Virus record (IMG/VR): IMGVR_UViG_3300048821_000386
Span: 1-64,000 of that record
Direction: 5' to 3' (one strand)
Source of the DNA: a virus
DNA length: 64,000 nucleotides
Part shown: piece by piece, positions 16,051 to 26,738 of the stretch
How the letters are laid out: the number at the start of each line of letters is the position of its first letter
Position numbering within the stretch: position 1 is the first letter of the stretch
Program-made: the position numbers and the translations under genes
Notes under the pieces: model-generated
What the model saw: only the letters and a program-made list of their open reading frames with translations
Database searches by the model: none
Told to the model about the DNA's origin: nothing

Positions 16051-19000
16051 TTATGGAGCAGACAGGCCCCAGGAAGGCTGGGGAGTGGGCGGAATCTGGG
16101 CCGGGTAGCCGTGGAACGCCTTCCAGGCATCGATCAGCGGGAAAATCTCGTCGGCCACGAACTGCATCGCCTTGTTATTCACCACGCCCACCAGGTCGTT
16201 GATGGACCAGCCTTCGATGCCGCCGACCCACGGCCGCCCGAACTTGGTGCAAGGGCAGATCACGACGGGGTTCAGCTTGGCTGTGCTGTCGGTGAACCAC
16301 CAGACGGCGGCGCCGACCGCCGCGATCGCGCAGAGGCCCAGGATGATCCAACCCGGAGGGCCACAAAGGAAGGCCGCGCCGGCAGCCGCCCACTCAGTCG
16401 TTGCACCTGCAGCGAGAGCCACCAAGCCGGTGCCTTCCGCTGCTGTGGCCACTGCGCCGCCGGCGTAGCTCAATCCGGCCACTACCGCACCGGCGCCGAC
16501 CGCCGTGGTTGTGGCGACGGCTGCTCCTTCCATCCATGAGTAGACGGAGAGATTGCTCAGACGGTGGATCTCTGGGATCACGGTTCCCATAGCCATCATC
16601 AGCATTCGGAAGAAGTTGGCCGATGCAGCTTCGTTGATCGTGATGACCGCGCGCGGCTTGATGATGGTGATGAATCCCGATTCCAGGTTCATGACGTGGG
16701 TGACCGTCTCGACCTCGACCGGCCCAACCATCCCCGTGGACGGATCGGTGATGAGAAGAACGTCCTGCGGCTCGATCTCGGGGATGCAACGCAGCACGAT
16801 CTCGCCCCTGTACATCTTGCCCAACTCTTCCCTCAGGAAGCTCTGGCCGTAGGCCATGATCAGCCCGGTGTTGCCGGAAAGGGATTGGTCAATGACGTTG
16901 TGCTTGGGGTCGTTGATCTGGTCGGTGACATCGAGCGCGCGCACATGGTTGGGAGGAATGTTGGCGTTGGCCAGGATGGGATAGGTCTTGCCGTTCTTCT
17001 CCGGATCGCCGATGCGGATGCAGTTGTAGATCTTGTCGTTGACCCTCATCCCGTTATGCACGATGGACTGATGGTCGATGAAGTGGTAGCGACGCACCGG
17101 CTTCAGGAAGTCGGTCGACTTCTGATCTCCCGCCAGGATGGAAGCGTAGTACGCGCTCTGTACCGCGTTGATCTTCTTCTGGAGATTCCGAAGAGCCTCT
17201 CTTTCTCCGGGAATGATGGTGTAGATGAGCTTGCCAGGAAGAGCCAGCCAATCGTTGGCAGTCTGTGAACCCGTATCGACACCATCCACCGCGATCGTCA
17301 ACAGCGACTGAAGTGCCGCGGCAAGCCCAGACGGACTCGCGCCTGCTTGTTGGAGCAGCTGGTTCTTGTAGAGAGCCACGGTGACAGGCATGGTGCCGTC
17401 CCCCATGACATCGAGGAACATCTGTTTCCCACTCGCATTCCACCACTGGGTGTATGCCTGGTTGTTCTGGTTCAGCGCGCGCACACGTTCCGTGTCGCCG
17501 AGCATCTGAGGCCGCGCCGTGTACCAGTCGAAGGGATGGCCAAAGACCAGGGTCGCGTCACAGCTGTAAGGGAAACCGTACCACTTCTCGAGCAGCAGGT
17601 ATTCCGGATACCGCCTGGCGATGTCCTGAATGAGTTCCCACACCGTCAATGTGGTCTTGGAATCGACATAGTAGGATGCCGGCGCCCAGGGATACTTCCT
17701 TTGATCCATCCAGCTCCGGGATTGAGAGTGCGTCTTGGGGTCCGTGCTGACCGACGTCCCATCATACTGAACGGCCGTATCGACCATGATGTTCTCGTCG
17801 CACCGGTCGTAGACGTTCTGAAGCGCGGTGGCCACGTTGTCCATCCCGGCAACACTGGCGGCGCCGGCGGCCGGCGGGGCGGCCAGTTCCTTCCATGAAA
17901 AGCCCTTGAGCAAGGAATTGGCAGGACTGTTTACCTGCCAGTGACCGAAGTGCTTGGCCCCGGAGTTCTTGAGCATCATCCAGATCACCGTGCCCACATC
18001 GCCGGCATCGCCGAAGATGGTGACGCCTCCGTAGGCAGGCCCTTTGGACATGCCGCCACCCGATCCCGGAATCAGGATGTTGACGGTGTTCTGAAGCAGC
18101 GATCCGAGCTGGAACCAGGAGTTCGAGTTCATCTTGTCACCGCTCAAGGACGCAAGCTCAAGCAGGTAGCTCTGGGCAGTGACGGTCAGGATCTCGTTGC
18201 CCTCGATCTCGGTGACCTCGCCACAGAAGACAGGTGTCAGCTTGTCTGGATTGTTGGAGAACCCCACGCGAAGCTGGATCTTACTGCCCGTCTGAAGAGG
18301 AAAGTATTGGAGCGGAATCCTGCGGTTGGACATGTCGCCGCCGGCGTAGCCTTCGGTGTTGTCCTTGCCCATGATCTGATAGGGCGCGCCTCCGATGCCG
18401 TTCCGGCCGACGAATCCTTTGGTGGGAACATCCGAGCCTGTGGCCGCGGCCGTGCCACCTGTGTTGATGGCGAATCTGTCGAGCGATGCCTCCCACTTGC
18501 CGGCCAGCGAAGCATCATAGAGCTTGTGGCTCAACAGGTGAGTGAGATTCATCAGCTTCATGCGGAGGGTCGCCGGCTTGTTGGTTGGCCGCTGCACTTC
18601 GATGTCGATCACCGCACTGTAGCTGTAGAAGTTGTCGAATGCGTAATAGATGCCGCTGTTGGCGTCTTCCATGAAGAACAGCTTGAAGGTCGGGAATGCC
18701 TCGGTCATGCTGTAACCCGGAACATTGATCATCTTCATGATCGAGTCCATGTTGCCGGGAATCGAGGTCGTCGTGGACAGAGGAATCGTTCCCGCAGGAA
18801 CCTGGTATCCGTTGCTGTCGCTGTTCAGTTGGCTTGAACCTGAGGCAATCTGCGCTGTGATGTTCCCGAGGGCTGTCCTCGTCTTGGCCAGGTAGGTCGT
18901 CTTGTCGCTGGTGAAGTACATCCCGGGGTTGAAGTCTTCGCCGTCGAGAACCTGACTGTTCAGGCCCATGTCCCGGTAGGCCCCATGATCGGCATTCGAA

Positions 19001-21597
19001 AGGGCTGGGTCGCTCGCAGAGACGGAGTTCTTGATGCTCGCGCCAAGCGTTGGGCTCTGCATGATCTGGTTCAGGGCGTTGCGCAGGCTTGGATCGTTCT
19101 CCGCGAAGTAGGGGAAGAGCCGCGAGTACACATCGCTGACCATCTTCTGCCGGCTCAGATCGGTGTCGGCCGCCAGACCCTGATCGATGCTCGACACGAG
19201 TGATGTGATGGCGCCAGTTCCCGCCGCGTCATAAGCGCAGGACTTGAACATCAGGTAATCGGCCATCGTCCACTGCGTTGTATTGCCCGACTGCTGAAGC
19301 TGCTTCACGCGTGCCGCGGCGACCGGGTAACTGGAAGACTTTTCCATGAACTCGTTCGTCAACGCATCCGCATCTGTTTCGCTGACAAAGAAGGACTGGG
19401 CTCCGTTCATGAATCCGAAGGGCGACGAGTCGGAGGGGTTTTCGGCTGCATTGAGAAGCTGGGCGCTCATGTCGTTCTCGTCGGAGCTGGCCATGTGCTG
19501 GCGATAGGTGAAGGCCGCACCCATCAGTGCCCTCTCGTCAGGCGCCGCCGCCGTTGCCGCCTGGGCAAGCGTGTCTCCCTGCAACACGGTCTGTTGCAGG
19601 GCAGTCATGTAGACACCATCAATCGCATTGACTTTGTAGGAGGTGAGTTCTTCGAACTTGTTCTCGTACTGGCAGGCCGTGATCTGGGCCATCGCCATGT
19701 CCGAGGAATCAGGCACAGTCTCGGTGGTCACCTGGTCCAGCATCAGCCCGAAGATCCCGAGCATATTGAGAACCTGGTTTTCGACGTAGACCGCGTGCAT
19801 CCTGTGAACCGAAGCGATCGAACGGAATTGCGTGCGCAGGCGCTGGTACTGCTGTTCCAGCATATGAGCCATCGAGGTCAGGGTCATCAAACCGTTGTGG
19901 ATCGGCTCGTCCGTGTTCGGATTGTCGCGCGTCCCCTGGGAACCGAAAGACACCTGCACAAGAGAGCTGCAGGGCCCGACGTGCTGGTAGGTCGGATACT
20001 GAAAGCCAGCCAGCGGGATCTGCGCGAGGTTGTTGACGAAGAGAACCGAAATGCCTTCCGGCCAGAGGCCCGGCTGCACACCGCCTGAATTTGAGTCTTG
20101 AGGAGCAACCCGGAGTTCGTTCTCCTTGTACAGGAAGAGAACGCCGACGCCACCGGGATCGGCCCGGTGATCAACACTCCAGCCTTGAGCCACAAGGTTG
20201 TTCACCTGTGCTTCAAAGGCAGCTTCGGTGCTCGAACTGGTCGAAGTTGTCGGGTTTGACCCTGAGCTAGCCGGTGTCGTCGCATTCGTTGCCGGCGCAG
20301 GGCTGGGCGCTACGGTTGGGGTTGTAGATGTGGCGGTGCCGTTATAGCCAAACGAGGACTGCGCGATACTCATGACCGTCGAGATGTACTTCGGCACGTT
20401 CTCGCCTGCAGGAACACCCGCTGGAGGAATCCCGCCTGTCATCTGCTTGCCTGGATTGATAACTACACCACTTTTCAAGGTCTGACTGGTTCCGTTCAGA
20501 TAGCACTTGACGTAAGCAGATCCTGCATTGTAAGCAGCTATGGCAAGCTCGTACGATCCGAACTGACGATACAGCTGGGACATGAGTTTGCAGGCCCCGG
20601 TTGTATTCTGGGTCGGGTCATAGGAGTTTGTGACTCCCATGGCCTTTGCAGTTCCATTGAGCAGTTGAAAGAGACCTGTGGCAGTCGAGTTCGGACTCTT
20701 GGCGTTGGGATTGCCTTTGCTTTCGTACCAGCAGATTCCTTGCATTATTGCAGGGTCAAGACCAAACTGCGGTGCGATCTGCTGAATGAGCTGAGCGATT
20801 GCAGGCGGAAGCGCAACCTTCCCCTTCGGAGCCTTCGGCGTCACTGTGGATGGCACAACCGTTCCGCCGATGGTCGCCGGTGCGTTGAGCTGACCGGCGT
20901 AGTCCGGCACTTGCCCAGATTGGATTGGAAGGTAGGTCCTCCACTTGAGAGCCAGCTCGCCAGGATTCTGGGCCAGCCACAAGGGGCAGATCGGGTCTCC
21001 TGGGTAACGGAAGGCCCGCTCCATGTTGATCTGGCGCCACTGGGAAATGTACTTCTTGAACTTCTGTGACTGGTAAGCACTCACGCTCTGTCCGGAATCA
21101 CCCTGGTATCCGAAGTCCTGGGTATAGGGCAGGCAGTTGAAGTAGGTCATCGTCAGGGTGACCTTGAGTGCGTCGATGACATCGGGATGGTTGTCGACGC
21201 GAAGCTGGCGGAGGCCCATCGAGAGGCGTCTGGTGGAGAACTCCGGATCATGAGCAGCCAGCATCTGGCGCAGGTGCGGAGACTCCACCTCCACGAAAGG
21301 AGCAGCCTTGAAGATGGCGACCATATTGCGAAGGTCTTCCCACTGCTGATACCTGGTGACCTGATCGGCGTCATTCAACAGGGCCGTCCAGCTCACGGTC
21401 ACATCCCAGCGAGCTTGCCCCGTCTTCTGGAACATCTCGTTCATGCCGCGGAGAGGCGTGATCTTCTCGTTGTTCACAACACGCGAGGTCACAATATCCT
21501 GTGGTGGGATCTGCAGGGTGACAAACCCGACGCGGAAGTAGCCCGCGTCGAGTGGATTGTTCGTGCTGTAATCCTTTTCGGTTGTGATGACGCTCAT
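16051..21597 (-). CDS. Giant tail hub protein with embedded lytic transglycosylase
   Basis: 1848 residues from ATG 21597, three bases after the stop of the polymerase-like gene. Residues about 1-240 look like a tail-hub/distal-tail domain. Residues about 265-400 are an SLT-type lytic transglycosylase: catalytic Glu292 in CWYESKGNPNA, then ATGLFQLLNGTA and LAIAAYNAGSAYV, the family's conserved ES, GLFQ and AYNAG motifs. A Pro/Thr/Ser linker follows. The central part has beta-rich hub-like regions, and around 1600-1670 is YRGEIVLRCIPEIEPQDVLL plus a strand run typical of tail hubs. Residues about 1688-1775 are very hydrophobic and Ala/Gly-rich (membrane-inserting), then a Cys pair, ICPCTKFG. 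It likely digests peptidoglycan and opens the inner membrane during DNA entry. Confidence 0.8.
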   Translation of the reverse strand: MSVITTEKDYSTNNPLDAGYFRVGFVTLQIPPQDIVTSRVVNNEKITPLRGMNEMFQKTGQARWDVTVSWTALLNDADQVTRYQQWEDLRNMVAIFKAAPFVEVESPHLRQMLAAHDPEFSTRRLSMGLRQLRVDNHPDVIDALKVTLTMTYFNCLPYTQDFGYQGDSGQSVSAYQSQKFKKYISQWRQINMERAFRYPGDPICPLWLAQNPGELALKWRTYLPIQSGQVPDYAGQLNAPATIGGTVVPSTVTPKAPKGKVALPPAIAQLIQQIAPQFGLDPAIMQGICWYESKGNPNAKSPNSTATGLFQLLNGTAKAMGVTNSYDPTQNTTGACKLMSQLYRQFGSYELAIAAYNAGSAYVKCYLNGTSQTLKSGVVINPGKQMTGGIPPAGVPAGENVPKYISTVMSIAQSSFGYNGTATSTTPTVAPSPAPATNATTPASSGSNPTTSTSSSTEAAFEAQVNNLVAQGWSVDHRADPGGVGVLFLYKENELRVAPQDSNSGGVQPGLWPEGISVLFVNNLAQIPLAGFQYPTYQHVGPCSSLVQVSFGSQGTRDNPNTDEPIHNGLMTLTSMAHMLEQQYQRLRTQFRSIASVHRMHAVYVENQVLNMLGIFGLMLDQVTTETVPDSSDMAMAQITACQYENKFEELTSYKVNAIDGVYMTALQQTVLQGDTLAQAATAAAPDERALMGAAFTYRQHMASSDENDMSAQLLNAAENPSDSSPFGFMNGAQSFFVSETDADALTNEFMEKSSSYPVAAARVKQLQQSGNTTQWTMADYLMFKSCAYDAAGTGAITSLVSSIDQGLAADTDLSRQKMVSDVYSRLFPYFAENDPSLRNALNQIMQSPTLGASIKNSVSASDPALSNADHGAYRDMGLNSQVLDGEDFNPGMYFTSDKTTYLAKTRTALGNITAQIASGSSQLNSDSNGYQVPAGTIPLSTTTSIPGNMDSIMKMINVPGYSMTEAFPTFKLFFMEDANSGIYYAFDNFYSYSAVIDIEVQRPTNKPATLRMKLMNLTHLLSHKLYDASLAGKWEASLDRFAINTGGTAAATGSDVPTKGFVGRNGIGGAPYQIMGKDNTEGYAGGDMSNRRIPLQYFPLQTGSKIQLRVGFSNNPDKLTPVFCGEVTEIEGNEILTVTAQSYLLELASLSGDKMNSNSWFQLGSLLQNTVNILIPGSGGGMSKGPAYGGVTIFGDAGDVGTVIWMMLKNSGAKHFGHWQVNSPANSLLKGFSWKELAAPPAAGAASVAGMDNVATALQNVYDRCDENIMVDTAVQYDGTSVSTDPKTHSQSRSWMDQRKYPWAPASYYVDSKTTLTVWELIQDIARRYPEYLLLEKWYGFPYSCDATLVFGHPFDWYTARPQMLGDTERVRALNQNNQAYTQWWNASGKQMFLDVMGDGTMPVTVALYKNQLLQQAGASPSGLAAALQSLLTIAVDGVDTGSQTANDWLALPGKLIYTIIPGEREALRNLQKKINAVQSAYYASILAGDQKSTDFLKPVRRYHFIDHQSIVHNGMRVNDKIYNCIRIGDPEKNGKTYPILANANIPPNHVRALDVTDQINDPKHNVIDQSLSGNTGLIMAYGQSFLREELGKMYRGEIVLRCIPEIEPQDVLLITDPSTGMVGPVEVETVTHVMNLESGFITIIKPRAVITINEAASANFFRMLMMAMGTVIPEIHRLSNLSVYSWMEGAAVATTTAVGAGAVVAGLSYAGGAVATAAEGTGLVALAAGATTEWAAAGAAFLCGPPGWIILGLCAIAAVGAAVWWFTDSTAKLNPVVICPCTKFGRPWVGGIEGWSINDLVGVVNNKAMQFVADEIFPLIDAWKAFHGYPAQIPPTPQPSWGLSAP

Positions 21598-21599
21598 GG

Positions 21600-24500
21600 T
21601 TATCTCTCGTCCATTGCCTCGCGGATCCGTTCTTTGGTCCGCAAGCTGTCAAGGCGCGTAGTGTCGCGGTAGGTGATCGAGACGTGGGAATTGCCTGCTG
21701 GAGCCGCCAGACGGGTCGCTATCTTCGAGGCTTCTGCAGCCCTTCCGCGATCATCCGCCTGCATGTGGACTTCAAGCTCCGTCGTGCGGCCGATCGGCGC
21801 GACGACTGCGGTTCGTACACCGCCCTGGGCGGGCCTGATTCTACGAGGAGGGTTGGCAGGCGCCATAACCCCGGTCTCAGGTTCTCCTGGAACATGGCCA
21901 TCCACGCCGATCTTCTCTTCCGGGCGGAAACGGTTCCCGGAGGGAGCCAATGCCTGTCCCTTTCGAGGACTGCGCAAGGAGCCGAACAGGATGCCAGCTC
22001 CAACCGCGACGGCCGCTCCAACGCCGAGCGCCTTCATTGCGCCGGTCCCGCGCGCCGCCTGCACGACCTCTTCGACAGAGCGAGCTGCCTGGTTGAAGAC
22101 GCCCTCGGCGGCCTGGCCTGTCTTCTGAGCGAACTTTCCGGCGGCCGTACGGGCGTTCTCCGCACCCAGAGTGGCAGCCGAGTAGTCACTGGCACCCCGG
22201 TGGGCAAATGCCTGTACTGCAGGCACCTGATTGTTGAACAGAGTGACAATGTCACGCCTGGCATACTTCGCAGCATTCTCGCCAGTCACGGTCATGATCT
22301 GCTGGATCTCGCTGACCTTGGAGTCGTGCCCTCGCCACAGTTTCTCCAGCAGGTCGCGCCGTTGCTGCGCGAACTCAAGGTACGGATTGATCTCTGCGGT
22401 CTCGTCGGCAATCTTGAAGAATGCCTTCTGGGCATCGTTGACCGCGATCTCTTTGCCGAAGTTCTGTGCGCCCTCCGTCATGGCGGTGATGAACCGGTTC
22501 ATGCCCTTTTCGCTGCGATCGTTAAGCGCCGAGCGAAGAGAGTTGTTCCATGCCATCAGTGTGGTCAGATCCTGGTACGCGCCGCCGCCCTTCAGCTTTG
22601 CCGCGGCGATCGATGCCTCGCGCACGATGTCGTAGGAGAACTCATGGGTGATCAGCTTCTCGAATGGATCGCGGAAGAGATCGTTGTGGGCCATCGAGGT
22701 TTCGAGCAGATCGAAGGTGTTCGACAGCATACCCACGTCGGCCGCCGCAGTACGAGCCTGGATCGCTTTGCGGAGATCCCTTCCCGCGAACTTCCTGACA
22801 TTGGAGAAGACATCCGTCATCGAACCCTTCACGTATTCACGAGGGTTCAATTCGTCGCCTTCAAAGACGCGGCGGAAGGCTCCGAGCCTGCCTTGCAGAC
22901 TTTCCGGATTGTTGATCTGTTCTGAGAACCTTTGCCAGCGGGCATACTCCGCCGCGCGCTCGCCTTGGAGAACAGCAGGATCGGCGACATCCTCGGCCCA
23001 TTTCACGGCCTGGGTGTTGGCCATGTGGAATGACAGGCGGTCACCATCAGCGTCCATGCGCATCATGCGCTGCATCACAGGATCGGCGCCGACCTGCCAC
23101 GACCCGTTGAGATTCGGATCGTACTTCACATCGGCCATGACCACGGCGTTGATCGGGTGCCGCACAGAGACAGCCTGCACACGGCCGCCGCCTCGCAGGA
23201 TCTCGGCGTGTTCCTTGGACATCAGGTCCAGGTATTCTTTGCCAACCCCGATCTCGAAGGGGTTGACGGACCCATCGGCATAGCGCAGCGTTGATGCACG
23301 CGCAGTCGCCCTTCCTTCGAATCCCAAGGGATCAATCGTCGGAGCTCTCCAAACACCTTCCTTGCCAACGCCGTAGGATTCCCGGACCTTCTGAACATAG
23401 TTGGCGAGCACGTCCTCGAAGGGAACCTTGGCGCCGAAGCCCTCGTTCACGTCGTTGGCGGTCTGCAACACGTTGCGCAGCTCGTTCTCCCACTTGTTCG
23501 CCGAGTAACCCATCAGGTCGTGGGCATTGGCCTTGCCGCCGTATGCCTCACGGCCAAGGACCGGAATGAAGTAGTCCTTGCCGCCGACAGTGGTCTTGAT
23601 CGAATAGTTCTTCTGCGCCAGCTCGTGAGCCGGATCGAAGATGGTGGATTTGATCCCGACCTTGCCATCTGGACCCGTCACCTTCATGATGCGGCCTTCT
23701 GCAGTGCCCAGCCTGTCGATCAGGTTGTCGCCCACTGCTTCATCGATCGAGATGCTGGCTTCCCCAAACGGCTTCGAGAAGTCGCGCACGCTGGGATCGG
23801 TATGCTGCATGAAATCCCAGGTCATCCCAGTAGAGCCATCCGTTTCGAGCCGGCTCAGGATCTCGCGTGCCGTCTCATGCTCGCCGGCCAGGGACATCTG
23901 CTGGAGAGCATCGCGGGTGATACCGACACGGGAAGCGTGGTTGAGTGCCATGTGATCCGACACGCTCATGGACTCGGGCAACGCCCGTTGCATCAGGTAT
24001 TCGAGGTAGGTCCCGTCCTCATGCTTAAACGACCAGTCGATGTAGCTTTCCATGAACCGATCGCCTGCGATCTGTTTGTTCTTGATGCGCGCCCCGACCT
24101 CATCCATCAGGTCACGGATGTAATCGGCAGCCTGGGTGTAATCGGCGGCTGACCCTTGAAGGTCGCGCAGGTTGCCGGTGTGCGTGATCAGACGGCCATT
24201 CTCGTAGGAGTAGCCCAGCTCGGCCAGGCGGTCCAGGTGACTGCGGCCGGAGAACTTCGCTTCGGTCAGGAAGGCAGGTGTGTTGCCTGCGCCATAGATG
24301 CCGTCGAGCCGGCGGAAGGTATCTCCCAGAGAGTCGTTGAGGATCTGCAGGGGATTGTTTGCCTTGGCGCTGTTGAACTGTTCCAGGACCACACTGTCAA
24401 CTTCATCGGCCACGGCGCCACCCTGGCCCGAGACCCTGAAGTAGTTATTGAAGCCGCGGATTATCCGATCCATCTCGACGTCTTCGAGCGCACGGCTAAC

Positions 24501-26639
24501 AGTCTGCTTACCCAGGTTGTGAGTCTTCATTCCCTGGACGCCCAAGCGCTCTTCAACCTGGAGAAGGATCGTTCCGTTTGCTTCATTGACCGAGTGGTTG
24601 ATAATGCGATTGCTGTCGCCCTGAGCAAACATGGATGTGCCGTACTTCATTCCGAGAACCTGGTCGCGCCCAAACGTCCTTCCTTTGAGGAGGTCCTCGG
24701 ACAGCATGTTCTCGTGGACGAGGTAGTTCACATGGCGCACGGCCTCGGCGCCGACGTTCTTCTTCATGATGCGCGCGCCCTCGCCGATGTAGCCGACGTT
24801 GCGCATGGCTTCGTAGTTCTTCCTGTTGGACAGGAAAGGCAGTAGCCTGTCCCACATGTCCGCGGCGATCATCTCGTTTACGCCCGCGTCCTTTGCGATG
24901 TAACCAACTGCCCGCTGCTTCGCGCCAATCTTGCTGAGGGCCATGTCGAGCGAAAGAGCCCGAGCCGAATCCTCAAGCGCCAATCTGGAATCGAAGCCCG
25001 CCTCGGCAACCTGGCTCCACTCGGGCAGATCGCCGAACAGCGCCCGTTGGCTGGGTGTGATCTGGAGGGAACGAACTCCAAACTCCGGCAGGTCGGTATA
25101 GTCCGTTGCGGAGAAGCCGGCATGGCCCTCGGCCACGTCCGCCCAAATCGACTTGTTCATCGACTTGATGCGCAGGCTTTCCTTCTCACGGTTGTGAACA
25201 CCCATGGGCTCGATGAGCCGGGTCTCTGCGCGTTCCAGTGTGTCGATCTTGGTGCCGCCGGTGGTCCGGATCTTGCCGCCCGAATCCACCTGGTGTGTGA
25301 TCTCGGCAACCTTGCGCTCCGGCCGCATTCGGCTCCAGATGCCGCGGTCCTCGCCGTCCACGGGGAAAGACCCGGGCATGTCGGCAAAGACGCCTTGGTT
25401 GCTGTAGAACTGCTGCTGGCGGCGTGTTGCCTGGGCGACACCGGCCTCTTCGGCCTGGAAAGGGTTGCCGTTGAGAAGATCACGGCCAACGACAAACTGA
25501 GCACGGCTCAGCTCATCGCGCACGAAGTCCTTCCCATAGCGCAGGCCGCGCACACCGTAGACATCGGCGCTGACATCGCCGCCGTGTTGCATGAAGAAGC
25601 GCGAGACTCCTGAGTTCTCGAAGGAGCTTCCCAGGCGAATGCCGCCGTCCCCATTCACAACTGGGATGGTCAGATCGCCGTCGATGCGCAGGCCGACGAT
25701 CTCGTTGATCGGTCGATTCCGGCCGGCAGGCAGAGTGATGACTTCGATGTTCTCGGCGCGATAACCGTACTGCTTGACGGCGGCTGAGTCCTTCAGCAGG
25801 TCGTCGATCTCTTGAGCCAGGGCAGCATGTTGCTCTTCAAGCAAAGCGCGCCCACGGCCCGCGTAGCTTTCGGATGTCATGAACTCGGCGTTCGTAGAAG
25901 CCAGATCCTTGAGCTGGGGAACCACTGCTCCTTCGCCGGCAACCTTGGCCTCGGACGCTTCACGGAGCCGGAAGTTCATCTCCCTGATCCAATCGATGTC
26001 CTTGGAGTTGGCGTCGATGATGTCGCTCATTTCGTTTGCCGTCATCGTTGGCGCCACGGCCGTCAGGCCCTGCCAGCCCAGCTTGTCGGCGGCGCCCGAC
26101 TGCTTCAGTTGGGCGTGAAAGAGCGCGTTCTCCAGGAGGCGATGCTTGGTCGGATCTTCGTAGAGGCGATTGAAATGAGATGTCAGAGCGGAGAATTCAC
26201 GCTCGACCTGGTTGCTTGTGATCTCTTCGATAGGCAGGCCGGCATAGAAGCGGCTCTGTCCGGCGAGATATTCGTTGATCGAGATGCGGCCTTCTTCATA
26301 GGCGCTGCGCAGCTCGGCGATGTTCACTGCTCCGGTGGCGGCCTGGTAAACCCCATCGCGGAACCCGTAGTCCGTGGGAACCTGCTTGACGACATCGATA
26401 AGCCGCTTGCCTTCGCTGACCGCCGTAGGGATAAGACGGGGCGCCACCATGGCCGCGGCGACAATCGCCGGCGTCGTCATGGTGGATGTCTTGAAGTAGC
26501 CGCGTTCATCATTCTTCATGAACAGGGGCGCAGCCAATGCGGCCGCGCCGGCGCCGAACATCAGACCAGGCCGTTCTGCAGCCCAGCCGTAAACGCCGGT
26601 CAGGTTCTTGAAGATGTCACGAGGGTCCATAAGGGTCAC
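21600..26639 (-). CDS. Candidate virion-carried two-barrel (DPBB) RNA polymerase
   Basis: 1679 residues from GTG 26639 (ATG 26630 is three codons in). Residues 1160-1162 are RHP, and D1196-A-D1198-G-D1200 begins DADGDRLSFHMAN. This parallels beta-prime R(Q/A)P followed 35 residues later by NADFDGDQMAVH: here the spacing is 36, and the trailing Arg/Gln and His are kept. DxDGD binds the catalytic magnesium in all two-barrel polymerases, including phage YonO, crAss-like gp66 and QDE-1. About 107 residues on is ARTAAADVGMLSNTFDLLE, like the G-x-x-(S/T/A)-N helix after the second barrel in QDE-1-type enzymes. N-terminal residues 20-70 have two hydrophobic segments and near 1560 is a third (GVGAAVAVGAGILFG). 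The lysine of barrel 1 was not identified. Location in the tail module suggests injection with DNA. Confidence 0.7.
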   Translation of the reverse strand: MTLMDPRDIFKNLTGVYGWAAERPGLMFGAGAAALAAPLFMKNDERGYFKTSTMTTPAIVAAAMVAPRLIPTAVSEGKRLIDVVKQVPTDYGFRDGVYQAATGAVNIAELRSAYEEGRISINEYLAGQSRFYAGLPIEEITSNQVEREFSALTSHFNRLYEDPTKHRLLENALFHAQLKQSGAADKLGWQGLTAVAPTMTANEMSDIIDANSKDIDWIREMNFRLREASEAKVAGEGAVVPQLKDLASTNAEFMTSESYAGRGRALLEEQHAALAQEIDDLLKDSAAVKQYGYRAENIEVITLPAGRNRPINEIVGLRIDGDLTIPVVNGDGGIRLGSSFENSGVSRFFMQHGGDVSADVYGVRGLRYGKDFVRDELSRAQFVVGRDLLNGNPFQAEEAGVAQATRRQQQFYSNQGVFADMPGSFPVDGEDRGIWSRMRPERKVAEITHQVDSGGKIRTTGGTKIDTLERAETRLIEPMGVHNREKESLRIKSMNKSIWADVAEGHAGFSATDYTDLPEFGVRSLQITPSQRALFGDLPEWSQVAEAGFDSRLALEDSARALSLDMALSKIGAKQRAVGYIAKDAGVNEMIAADMWDRLLPFLSNRKNYEAMRNVGYIGEGARIMKKNVGAEAVRHVNYLVHENMLSEDLLKGRTFGRDQVLGMKYGTSMFAQGDSNRIINHSVNEANGTILLQVEERLGVQGMKTHNLGKQTVSRALEDVEMDRIIRGFNNYFRVSGQGGAVADEVDSVVLEQFNSAKANNPLQILNDSLGDTFRRLDGIYGAGNTPAFLTEAKFSGRSHLDRLAELGYSYENGRLITHTGNLRDLQGSAADYTQAADYIRDLMDEVGARIKNKQIAGDRFMESYIDWSFKHEDGTYLEYLMQRALPESMSVSDHMALNHASRVGITRDALQQMSLAGEHETAREILSRLETDGSTGMTWDFMQHTDPSVRDFSKPFGEASISIDEAVGDNLIDRLGTAEGRIMKVTGPDGKVGIKSTIFDPAHELAQKNYSIKTTVGGKDYFIPVLGREAYGGKANAHDLMGYSANKWENELRNVLQTANDVNEGFGAKVPFEDVLANYVQKVRESYGVGKEGVWRAPTIDPLGFEGRATARASTLRYADGSVNPFEIGVGKEYLDLMSKEHAEILRGGGRVQAVSVRHPINAVVMADVKYDPNLNGSWQVGADPVMQRMMRMDADGDRLSFHMANTQAVKWAEDVADPAVLQGERAAEYARWQRFSEQINNPESLQGRLGAFRRVFEGDELNPREYVKGSMTDVFSNVRKFAGRDLRKAIQARTAAADVGMLSNTFDLLETSMAHNDLFRDPFEKLITHEFSYDIVREASIAAAKLKGGGAYQDLTTLMAWNNSLRSALNDRSEKGMNRFITAMTEGAQNFGKEIAVNDAQKAFFKIADETAEINPYLEFAQQRRDLLEKLWRGHDSKVSEIQQIMTVTGENAAKYARRDIVTLFNNQVPAVQAFAHRGASDYSAATLGAENARTAAGKFAQKTGQAAEGVFNQAARSVEEVVQAARGTGAMKALGVGAAVAVGAGILFGSLRSPRKGQALAPSGNRFRPEEKIGVDGHVPGEPETGVMAPANPPRRIRPAQGGVRTAVVAPIGRTTELEVHMQADDRGRAAEASKIATRLAAPAGNSHVSITYRDTTRLDSLRTKERIREAMDER

Positions 26640-26738
26640 AGGGGAGGGGTTGGGCGGATGCTTCCAATCGAGGCGAGGAGCACGAGGATGGGTGTGCTTG
26701 CGTGGAAGTCCAGGTTTTGATCCGCCCGGCAGGGGCCG

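Noticed and set aside
23040-23054. DADGD as a calcium-binding EF-hand or dockerin loop
   Set aside because: An EF loop needs Gly at position 6, a hydrophobic residue at 8 and Glu or Asp at 12; here these are Arg, Ser and Ala, while the RxP spacing and the trailing His fit a polymerase.
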